Origin: Pseudomonadota bacterium
Lineage (GTDB): Bacteria; Desulfobacterota; Desulfobacteria; Desulfobacterales; RPRI01
DNA: 64,000 nt
Assembly (NCBI GenBank): GCA_018817425.1
Contig: JAHITX010000024.1
Span: forward strand, 50,841 to 114,840
Direction of reading: 5' to 3'
Shown: positions 46,278-54,065 of the stretch, in pieces
Layout: every line of letters starts with the position of its first letter
Numbering within the stretch: position 1 is the first letter of the stretch
Position numbers and translations under genes: made by a program
The notes under the pieces: generated by a model
Told to the model about the DNA's origin: nothing
The model's input: the letters and a program-made list of their open reading frames with translations, nothing else
Databases searched by the model: none

Positions 46278-46874
46278 ATGTTAAATGGGATCGATAAAAG
46301 TTATTTTACTAAGCTTGCCGGTAAAAATCCGAAAGATATTTGCCAAAAGGCATTTTGTAAATACGATGAAGTAAATAAGCATTATACTTTATCGGTTTGG
46401 GGGGATAAATATATCTTATATCCGCATGAATATAAAATTGAATGTATAAGTACAACAATTAAAAAACCTCATGAATATTTTTATCTTTTTATTATATACT
46501 ATCTTTTAAATTCAAAACAAATTGAAGTTAGTAATGAATGGATATCGGAAAAAGATCTTCCCGGTGGGGTTACTTTTTTTCGCGGCCCTCATGAAATACC
46601 TACAAATTTAATTTCCGAATTATACGATAATGACATAGAAGAATTCAAAAAAACCTGTATGCAGCTTTCCGGCACCCCGATTAATATGGCGGATGCGGCA
46701 TTTCGCTTTGATATAACACCACGCATTCCAGTGGCTGTTTTATACTGGCAGGGAGATGAAGAATTTTCTTCTGAAGTAAAGATATTGTATGATAAAAACA
46801 TTACCAAACATTTAACCTTAGACATTATCTTTTCTTTAGCAGTAGAAATTTGCTATAGATTAGGAAAATCTTAA
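46278..46874 (+). CDS. DUF3786 protein without Fe-S motif
   Basis: A 198-residue DUF3786 protein (start ATG 46278; an upstream in-frame ATG at 46215 would overlap the preceding gene by 50 bp and adds a non-family leader). Family segments are YTLSVWGDKYILYP, LPGGVTFFRGPHEIP, DAAFRFDITPRIPVAVLYW and FSSEVKILYDKNI. It lacks the cysteine motif of the copy at 14859. It lies 12 bp before a methylenetetrahydrofolate reductase, so the two are cotranscribed. DUF3786 often occurs near one-carbon genes in anaerobes; the function is unknown. Confidence 0.85.
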   Translation: MLNGIDKSYFTKLAGKNPKDICQKAFCKYDEVNKHYTLSVWGDKYILYPHEYKIECISTTIKKPHEYFYLFIIYYLLNSKQIEVSNEWISEKDLPGGVTFFRGPHEIPTNLISELYDNDIEEFKKTCMQLSGTPINMADAAFRFDITPRIPVAVLYWQGDEEFSSEVKILYDKNITKHLTLDIIFSLAVEICYRLGKS

Positions 46875-46886
46875 AAGGGAGTATTT

Positions 46887-47747
46887 ATGAGTTTATCTGA
46901 AAAATTAGGCAAAAGTTTTGTTATTACTACAGAGTTAGGGCCCGTCACCGGTGTTATGACAGAAGATTCATTGACTAAAGCGCAAAATTATCTTGCCCTT
47001 GACGGAATAAATATTCACGATTGCCCTATGGGTAATCTTCGTATTAATTCTGTTGCCATGGGCAGCTTAATCCAGGCAAAACTTGGTGTGGAAGCAATTC
47101 CCCATTTTACATGCAGAGACCGCAGTCTTTTGGGAACACAGGCAGATTTGCTTGGTGCACATTCTCTTGGTATACGAAATATTCTGGTAACAACCGGTGA
47201 TCCGCCAAAACACGGGCCTTATCCTTCCAAGGCCGTTTATGATTATAATACTTTTGAGCTCATCGGGCTTATAAAAAAGTTGAACAGCGGTGTCGATTTT
47301 AATGATAAAGAATTCGGAGGCAATACGGATTTTAAAGTCGCTTGTACTGCTATGCCCACATCCAGAGATTTGGATCGCGAAATAGAAAGAATGTCGAAAA
47401 AAATTGAATCAGGCGCTGATTTCTTCCAAACTCAGGTCGTATATGATGCCAAGCGGGCCATTAGTTTTATTGAAAAAGCAAAAAAGCTGAATAAGCCGAT
47501 ATTAATCGGGGTGATGCCTTTAAAAAGCGTAAAAATGGCAAGGTTCATGAACAAAAATGTGGAAGGCATTGATGTTCCCGAAGAAGTTATTTCCCGCATG
47601 GAAAATGAAGGCGTATCCGGTATTGAAATTACCTGCGATTTTATCAAGCAGATAATAAATTATGCCGACGGTATCCATATAATGGCAATGGGTGATATTA
47701 AAGGTACAAACAATATTATTGAATTTATAGGTACACTGGTTAAATAA
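46887..47747 (+). CDS. metF: Methylenetetrahydrofolate reductase
   Basis: Reduces 5,10-methylene-THF to 5-methyl-THF, feeding methionine synthesis or the Wood-Ljungdahl pathway. The 286-residue TIM-barrel protein has VITTELGP, HFTCRDRS (FAD contact), VTTGDPPKHG and the ADFFQTQVVYD segment. It belongs to the short MetF type used in anaerobes, and its electron donor is not clear; no MetV partner is adjacent. It has a strong aaaagggag ribosome-binding site. A MITE-like element follows 10 bp after its stop. Confidence 0.9.
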   Translation: MSLSEKLGKSFVITTELGPVTGVMTEDSLTKAQNYLALDGINIHDCPMGNLRINSVAMGSLIQAKLGVEAIPHFTCRDRSLLGTQADLLGAHSLGIRNILVTTGDPPKHGPYPSKAVYDYNTFELIGLIKKLNSGVDFNDKEFGGNTDFKVACTAMPTSRDLDREIERMSKKIESGADFFQTQVVYDAKRAISFIEKAKKLNKPILIGVMPLKSVKMARFMNKNVEGIDVPEEVISRMENEGVSGIEITCDFIKQIINYADGIHIMAMGDIKGTNNIIEFIGTLVK

Positions 47748-47757
47748 TAAAACTGTT

Positions 47758-47945
47758 GAGCCACTTTCAAAACGTTTCAGTTTGGTCAAGCTCAAGGCGG
47801 GAGAAAATTTCAACCGCAGGAATACATGGAGTATTTCGAGGATAGCGCTAAAGGTTAGCGCTTATGCTTCACTACGTGTCACTTCGTGCGAAATTTGAGC
47901 CCAACGCTTAAGATCGGCCAAAATGGGGCGTTTTGAAACTGGCTC
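47758..47945 (+). mobile_element. MITE-like palindromic repeat, copy 2
   Basis: 188 bp, same terminal inverted repeats as 33485-33626. The extra length is a central insertion near 47843-47890 containing the small hairpin agcgctaa-ggttagcgct. It starts 10 bp after the metF stop. Confidence 0.83.
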
Positions 47946-48144
47946 ATTTGTTTTCTGGCAAATGAGCCAATGGCCTGTATATAACATGTTAAGGCTATCG
48001 GTTCCTGCCAAACATAAAAAGGTTGACATGGATTTATGTTAAGCATATAAACCGGTTAAACCAGATAGCCTGTCTTTCTCTGATAAATGTAACCGGTTCA
48101 ATGGTTTGTTCGATGTGCCCACTCTAATTTGCAGGGGATGTCTA

Positions 48145-50820
48145 ATGCTCATACCAACAAAAACCCAGTTGCCCTTGCTTAAATCCAATTTGCTGAATCG
48201 TAAGCATCTTATAGATCGCCTTTGCGCCGGCAAAAATTCTCAATTAATACTTATTACAGGTCCTGCCGGATGCGGCAAAACCTCGTTGGCCGGGCAATGG
48301 ATTAAACGGGATAAATTACCTGCCGCCTGGTATTCCGTAGACGATACGGACAATGATCTTGATGTTTTTTTCCGTTACTGCATTACTACTCTTATCGGAG
48401 CAAATAACGGGCTTGAAGAGATCATGGGCCCGCTGCTCTATAACCAGACCCGGTTTTCAGAAAAGGATATTATACCCCCGATTTTACATGCCCTTGATAA
48501 TCTTGCCGATGAAATATATTTGATATTTGATGATTATCACATGATTAATGATGACGAGATTCACCGCGCATTGGGCCATATAATTAAATATTTACCGCGA
48601 AATATGCATCTGGTCATAATAAGCCGCCATAAGCTTCCCCAATCTTTCAGCAGGTTCAAATTTCAATATGACACTCTGGAGATAACGCCTGATAACCTGA
48701 AATTTTCAGAAACTGAGGCAAATAATTTTTTCAAACAGGTTATTCCACTTGATCTGTCCGAAAATCAAATCCGGGATTTGACACAATTTGCCGGGGGTTG
48801 GGTTGCCGGATTTCATATTCTAGGTTTGTCGCTTAAAGAAGGAAAGAGCCTGCAATTTTTTGATAAAACACTCCAAATAGCTTGTAGAGAAGCTATTGAT
48901 TATATGATGAATGAAGTTATAGGTGTCCAATCAGAAAAAGTTAAAATGTTTTTATATCATACTGTCGTCCTTTACAGATTTAATGCTGATATATGTAAAT
49001 TTGTAACCAGTATGCCGGATGCCGCAAAGATTTTATATGAATTAAACCGCATGAATATGTTTCTTGTGCCCCTTGATAAGGATCAAAAATGGTATCGCTA
49101 TCATCATTTATTTTCAGAAGCCATCATCGAATGGGTAAGGCTTACATCACCCGACTTACTTAAACAGGCACAACAAAAAGCTGCTTTGTGGTTTGCACAA
49201 CAAAATTATATAGAAGATGCTTTTCATTACGCGGTAGCTTCGGGGGATTTTGAATTCACAGCAGATCTAATGGAAGATTATCTGAAAGTACTTGTAGAAA
49301 AGTATGAAATTGCACCTGCTATGCGCTGGCTTTCAAAGTTGCCCCATGAAGTATTTATAAGAAGGCCTTTATTAAGGCTGATTGAATGTACCAATATGAT
49401 TAGCAACATGCGGCCGGCAGATATCGAAAATATTTTGTCGGATATTGAGACAAGACAGAATGAAGCCATAGAAAATTATAAAGAGCCAAAAAAATCTCTG
49501 TGTAAGGATTTGATCGTCTATACGAAAACCGTTTTACATTATTATCAGGATGCTTTTAATCTCGATATTAAAAAAATGACTGGGGGAGCTGGAATGATAT
49601 CTCAAAAAAACAGACCCCTTGCCGGTTATATCAGAATACTGATTGCACTTAATCAAATTTATCTTGGCAACTTGAAATTTGCTGAAGAGCAGATGGAAAA
49701 AGCATTTCCTGATATCTTTCCTTCTGAATTCGACATGGCCAAAATAATGTGGAAAATGATCACGGCATTTATATTAAGGTCTAAGGGATGTTTGAACCAA
49801 TCGGAAAAAATTCTGAAAGACTCCTTTATTCTTTTAAAACGGCAAAAATTATACGAGACTCCTTTGAAATACCTTCTGTATTTACCAATGGCGGTAATTT
49901 TCTACAACCGCAATGACCTTGATAATGCTTTGGAATATGGTTCGATAAGCCTGAGATATGCGGAAATGTCGGGAAACTTTGAACTTATCATGCATGGATA
50001 TTTTCTTTTGTCACAGATTTACATGGCAAAAGAAAATCGTAAAGAGGCTATGGAGTATAATCAAAAGTTGCGAAATTTTTCCAAAAACATTACTCAACCC
50101 AACCTTTCGAAATTTGCGGACGCTTTGGCCGCATCTTTATCGATTGCTCAGGGTGATGTAGGTTATACCTTAAAATGGGAAAATCTGGAAAATCTTAATA
50201 TGGATGAACAGTTTTCCATGTACTTTTTCTTCAAAGCCATGACTGTGGCTATTACACACATATTTAAGGGAAAGCTACCCCAGGCTATTGATATTCTGAA
50301 AAGCCTCCGCATTCGTTGTGCGAAAAGAGATATGATGGAATTAGTCCTTGTTATTGATATTATACTTTCCGGAATGCTATGGATGCACGGTAAGAAACAA
50401 GATGCAACGTCTATAATGAAAAAAGCGCTCTTGTTTTCCGAACCACAGGGATATATCCGGCCCTTTGTAAATTGCTCTATTATGATACTGCCTGTGTTAA
50501 ATGACATAGCTAAAAACAGCCCTGAATTCGATCAATCAGTTTATTTTAATACACTGCTTACAGCCTGTGGAGGAATAGGAAAAAGCCGGTCTTTAACTAA
50601 CATTAGTGAAAAGGACACAACCACATACGGATTGACTGAAAGAGAGCTTGAGATATTAAAATTGCTGGCGGATGGTCATAAAAACCGGGAGATTGCCGAT
50701 ATGTCTTTTATTTCAATCAATACTGTAAAAACACATACCCAGAACCTTTATAAAAAACTAGGCGTTAAAAGCCGCCTTCAAGCCATTGTTCAGTCGCAAA
50801 ATACAAAGCTGTTAAATTAA
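48145..50820 (+). CDS. MalT-type LuxR transcription regulator
   Basis: A large (891 residue) STAND-type ATPase regulator. After an N-terminal KTQLPLLKSNLLNRKHLID comes the P-loop ITGPAGCGKTSLAG, then LIFDDYHMINDDEI (Walker B). TPR-like helical repeats fill about 380-800. The C-terminal LuxR HTH is YGLTERELEILKLLADG and NREIADMSFISINTVKTH. The ATG at 48145 has an agggga ribosome-binding site at 48133-48138; the TTG at 48106 is less likely. Homologues are switched on by a small ligand that promotes ATP-dependent multimerisation. It lies 300 bp before the VWA-ExbBD operon, on the same strand, and is the likely regulator. Confidence 0.9.
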   Translation: MLIPTKTQLPLLKSNLLNRKHLIDRLCAGKNSQLILITGPAGCGKTSLAGQWIKRDKLPAAWYSVDDTDNDLDVFFRYCITTLIGANNGLEEIMGPLLYNQTRFSEKDIIPPILHALDNLADEIYLIFDDYHMINDDEIHRALGHIIKYLPRNMHLVIISRHKLPQSFSRFKFQYDTLEITPDNLKFSETEANNFFKQVIPLDLSENQIRDLTQFAGGWVAGFHILGLSLKEGKSLQFFDKTLQIACREAIDYMMNEVIGVQSEKVKMFLYHTVVLYRFNADICKFVTSMPDAAKILYELNRMNMFLVPLDKDQKWYRYHHLFSEAIIEWVRLTSPDLLKQAQQKAALWFAQQNYIEDAFHYAVASGDFEFTADLMEDYLKVLVEKYEIAPAMRWLSKLPHEVFIRRPLLRLIECTNMISNMRPADIENILSDIETRQNEAIENYKEPKKSLCKDLIVYTKTVLHYYQDAFNLDIKKMTGGAGMISQKNRPLAGYIRILIALNQIYLGNLKFAEEQMEKAFPDIFPSEFDMAKIMWKMITAFILRSKGCLNQSEKILKDSFILLKRQKLYETPLKYLLYLPMAVIFYNRNDLDNALEYGSISLRYAEMSGNFELIMHGYFLLSQIYMAKENRKEAMEYNQKLRNFSKNITQPNLSKFADALAASLSIAQGDVGYTLKWENLENLNMDEQFSMYFFFKAMTVAITHIFKGKLPQAIDILKSLRIRCAKRDMMELVLVIDIILSGMLWMHGKKQDATSIMKKALLFSEPQGYIRPFVNCSIMILPVLNDIAKNSPEFDQSVYFNTLLTACGGIGKSRSLTNISEKDTTTYGLTERELEILKLLADGHKNREIADMSFISINTVKTHTQNLYKKLGVKSRLQAIVQSQNTKLLN

Positions 50821-50892
50821 AATATTAAAGCTTTTTAAGTATCAAAAGTCTCAAAAAGATACGTTTCCTCAAAAATTTCCAAATAATACATT

Positions 50893-50918
50893 AAAATCAT
50901 ACCAACGGGTGATTGAAA
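50893..50918 (+). repeat. 26-bp direct repeat, left copy
   Basis: Matches 57767-57792 at 25 of 26 bases (core aacgggtgattgaaa). It lies in the gap 50821-51116, between the regulator and the VWA-ExbBD operon. The rest of that gap has no convincing gene. Confidence 0.85.
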
Positions 50919-51116
50919 TAAATATTAAAGTAGTACAATATCAAAAGCTCTCAAATATATGAAAGTAGACTCCTTCTTTCATTTAAGGTTGGCTATGACA
51001 AAATGGAGGCGGCAATTGTACTGCTCTCCAGGAGGGATTACCCGCTATGCCAACAAATCGCTGCCAACATCAAAAAACGGTGTGATTTAGCCTAACATTA
51101 TAAGAAAGGATATATC

Positions 51117-52289
51117 ATGAAACTTTTAGAATCCATAAAATCCTTTTTTAAAAAAATATCAACTTTTCATATTTTCCTGATAGCAGTTTCACCAATCCTT
51201 ATTTCCTTTTTGATTCATATGTCAGTACTCATTTACGCAAATTATGTAAAGTGGACATGGTTCGGCAAGGGATCTGCTGTGGAAGAACCCATTACTGTTG
51301 AAATAATAGGTGAAGGCCAAAAAGACGACAGGCTTAAGTTTCAGGGTATGGATTTGGAGGATAACCTTGATGCCGATGATAATATGTTTGACCCGGTACC
51401 TGAAATTGAATACAAGCCGGTCGTACCGAATGTTGAAATACTTCCTGATCCCAAAACCAATGATGCACTCGACATAATCAGCGTTCAGGCAGCAGCCATG
51501 AAAAACAAATGGGTAAATCCGGTAACAGGTGGCAAGCCTTTAGATACCGGCTATGATATGATGGCAGGATCTTTTGCAAAACATATTCAGTCCATGCGTG
51601 AAGGAGGCCTTGATGTAGTCTTTGTTTTTGATTCCACTGACAGCATGTGGGCTTATTTAAATGAAGTTAAACTAAAAATCAGAAATCTTGCAGCAGCATT
51701 AAGAAAGTTGGTTCCCACCTGTAGAATCGGACTTGTAACCTACAAGGACAGAAAAGATGAATATGTTACCGAAAAGTTTCCTTTGTCTTACAGTATTAAA
51801 CCTCAACAAAAATTTCTGGACGGAATTCAAAATTCCGGAGGTTATGATATAAGAGAAGCTGTGGCCGAAGGACTAAGAGTCGCTATAGATGAAATGAATT
51901 GGAACAAAAAATCCAAAAAGTTTATTCTTTTGATAGGTGATGCGCCTCCTTATGAAGAAGATGTGTCACGGGCAGTTGAAATGATCAAAAGGTTCAAGGA
52001 GAATATGGGCGGAAGAGTTTCCGTTATCGATATAAGGAAACCGAAAGAAATAACTAGATACTATTGGGAACATTACATTATGCCGTCCATGACCGATCCT
52101 GGAACAGAAAGTTTTGAATATCTTACCAGCACACAAAAAGTAATGGATGATTTTGAAACCTTTGCACATGTCGGTGGCGGTGAGAGCGCCAGGCTGACTA
52201 ATGAAGAAAAAGTCATACGGCATATGCTGCTTTTGATTTTCGGAACAAGATGGGAATTATACCTAAATGAATTTATGAGTAATTTATAA
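51117..52289 (+). CDS. TonB-like VWA-domain protein
   Basis: A 390-residue single-pass inner-membrane protein. A short cytoplasmic N-terminus precedes one membrane helix at about 19-43 containing SFLIH, with S30 and H34 in the S-x3-H spacing of E. coli TonB Ser16/His20. A periplasmic acidic and proline-bearing linker (about 50-130) follows, then a von Willebrand A domain (about 155-330). The MIDAS start is VFDSTDSMW, with GLVTYKDRKDEY and ILLIGDAPPYEED also present. No OmpA or TonB C-terminal domain is seen. As first gene of the ExbB/ExbD operon, its S-x3-H helix suggests it receives the force from the channel and the VWA domain is the moving or binding part. Confidence 0.85.
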   Translation: MKLLESIKSFFKKISTFHIFLIAVSPILISFLIHMSVLIYANYVKWTWFGKGSAVEEPITVEIIGEGQKDDRLKFQGMDLEDNLDADDNMFDPVPEIEYKPVVPNVEILPDPKTNDALDIISVQAAAMKNKWVNPVTGGKPLDTGYDMMAGSFAKHIQSMREGGLDVVFVFDSTDSMWAYLNEVKLKIRNLAAALRKLVPTCRIGLVTYKDRKDEYVTEKFPLSYSIKPQQKFLDGIQNSGGYDIREAVAEGLRVAIDEMNWNKKSKKFILLIGDAPPYEEDVSRAVEMIKRFKENMGGRVSVIDIRKPKEITRYYWEHYIMPSMTDPGTESFEYLTSTQKVMDDFETFAHVGGGESARLTNEEKVIRHMLLLIFGTRWELYLNEFMSNL

Positions 52290-52312
52290 TATAAATACAG
52301 GGAGAAACTCAC

Positions 52313-53194
52313 ATGAAATTTAAAGATGCCTTTTACATTTTTTTGCTAATGACATTTATTCTTACATCATTTGTTTTAAATCCTCTTTCGGCTGGAGCAG
52401 AAGACACTAAAGCTAAAAAAACTGTCCCAGGCATAGAAGCCATAGGTGACCTTCTGGCACCAATCGGCAATGTTGATAATAAATCCTCAAAAGAAACGAA
52501 CAAGGCAAAACCTGATAGGTCGGCAAAAAATTATAATACTACAAGAAACAATATTCATGTTACCGTGATGAGCCTTTTGGATATTATTAAAAAAGGAGGA
52601 ATCGTCGGCTACTTGATTATATTGCTGTCTGTCTTGTCTTTAGGACTTATAATAGATTATCTTTTTACCATCCGAAAATCAAAAATATTGCCACTCAGTG
52701 ATATTAAAGCTTTTGATAAAATTATCAGTGACCGCAATTTCGATGAAGTAAAGAAATTTGATAAGCAAAGCGCTTCGTTTTTTGCAAAGATAACCGTTGC
52801 AGGTCTTAAGGAATCGGATATGGGATATCAATCCATGATAAAGGCAATGGAAGATATGGGTGAATCCTTAACCAGTGCTATTGCCCGAAAGATAGAACAT
52901 CTGAATGTAATCGGAAATATTTCTCCCATGATGGGACTCCTCGGAACGGTTATCGGCATGCTTCGCTGTTTTAACGAAATAGCCCATGTAGCGGGAGCAA
53001 TTGAACCCAAACAACTTGCGGGTGGAATTTTTGAAGCGCTTATTACTACCTGTATGGGTCTGATTGTAGCTATACCGTCTCTTTACGGATATGCAGTTTT
53101 TAAAAATCGTATTGATGAATATACCGGCGAAGCAGCTCTTGCTGCAGAACAGATGGTTTCTTCATTTAAAACAAAGCAACCGGACAAGGAGTAA
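52313..53194 (+). CDS. ExbB/TolQ/MotA-family proton channel protein
   Basis: A 293-residue inner-membrane protein. An unusual N-terminal signal-like segment (to about residue 33, ending LSAGAED) precedes the ExbB core. Helix 1 is GGIVGYLIILLSVLSLGLIIDYLF. Helices 2 and 3 contain GNISPMMGLLGTVIGML and ALITTCMGLIVAIPSLYGYAV, the family's proton-channel signature. E. coli ExbB has a shorter N-terminus. It would form a pentamer with the two ExbD-like proteins. It lies 23 bp after the VWA gene and 3 bp before exbD1. Confidence 0.9.
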   Translation: MKFKDAFYIFLLMTFILTSFVLNPLSAGAEDTKAKKTVPGIEAIGDLLAPIGNVDNKSSKETNKAKPDRSAKNYNTTRNNIHVTVMSLLDIIKKGGIVGYLIILLSVLSLGLIIDYLFTIRKSKILPLSDIKAFDKIISDRNFDEVKKFDKQSASFFAKITVAGLKESDMGYQSMIKAMEDMGESLTSAIARKIEHLNVIGNISPMMGLLGTVIGMLRCFNEIAHVAGAIEPKQLAGGIFEALITTCMGLIVAIPSLYGYAVFKNRIDEYTGEAALAAEQMVSSFKTKQPDKE

Positions 53195-53197
53195 GAC

Positions 53198-53632
53198 ATG
53201 CGTGCATATCGTAAACGCCCATGGTCCGAAATGGCTGTAAATTTAACCCCACTGATTGACGTGGTATTTCTTATCATCATCTTTTTTATCATAATAATAA
53301 ATTTTTCGGAAATGCAAATTCGAAATGTAGATTTGCCAAAAGCCGATGAAGCCCATGTAAGTAAGGTGGATAACAGATATAAAATACCTCTTATAATTAA
53401 ATCCGAAGATCAAGTTTTTCTGGATAGAACAAAGATCAATATAGAACAATTGGATCGGATTTATCAGATAAAAAATAATATTCCTCCAGATGTTACCATA
53501 GTAATTAATGCCGATAAAAATATTCCATACAAGGTGATCAAACATGTCATGCATAAGCTGTCTCTTGCCAATATCTACAAGATAGAATTTACTACATTAC
53601 AAGACAGCCCTGACCCCCTTCAAGAGGATTGA
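53198..53632 (+). CDS. ExbD/TolR-family protein 1
   Basis: A 144-residue protein with one N-terminal membrane helix and a periplasmic domain. The essential proton-carrying Asp is D21 in NLTPLIDVVFLIIIFFIII, matching E. coli ExbD D25. The periplasmic part has the TolR fold. It has a good ggacaaggag ribosome-binding site. It is followed directly by a second, diverged ExbD gene. Confidence 0.9.
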   Translation: MRAYRKRPWSEMAVNLTPLIDVVFLIIIFFIIIINFSEMQIRNVDLPKADEAHVSKVDNRYKIPLIIKSEDQVFLDRTKINIEQLDRIYQIKNNIPPDVTIVINADKNIPYKVIKHVMHKLSLANIYKIEFTTLQDSPDPLQED

Positions 53633-53635
53633 ACC

Positions 53636-54064
53636 ATGAGACTTAAAGGCAATAAAAAGGATTATCAAAAATCAAATTCTATCAACATAACGCCTCTTAT
53701 TGATGTTATATTTCTTCTGATGATCTTTTTTTTAATGACAATTAATTTTAATAAGTCCGAAGGAGTTCTGGAAAACAAACTTCCTCAGACCAGCAGCAAA
53801 ACAAGCTCTGAAACACCTAATGATTACGAAACTGTCAAATTACGGGTTAAAATGATAAAAGATAAGAATTTATTAAAAATTTATCTCCAGGAAAGGGTCG
53901 TGTATAATTATAACGACCTGCTGCATTATCTTAATCAGCTTCCCGAAGATATTCTGATTATATTCGAACCAAGCGACAATGTACCCTTTAAGCATGTAAT
54001 AGGCGTTTACAATGTATGTCTTAAATCAAAAAAGAATAATATCGTATTTAGTGTTTCTTCTTAA
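53636..54064 (+). CDS. ExbD/TolR-family protein 2
   Basis: A 142-residue second ExbD-like protein. The proton-binding Asp is D23 in NITPLIDVIFLLMIFFLM. The periplasmic domain is diverged from ExbD1, so the pair may form a heterodimer in the ExbB ring. One TolQ with two TolR homologues is also the make-up of the Myxococcus AglRQS motor. Confidence 0.9.
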   Translation: MRLKGNKKDYQKSNSINITPLIDVIFLLMIFFLMTINFNKSEGVLENKLPQTSSKTSSETPNDYETVKLRVKMIKDKNLLKIYLQERVVYNYNDLLHYLNQLPEDILIIFEPSDNVPFKHVIGVYNVCLKSKKNNIVFSVSS

Positions 54065-54065
54065 G

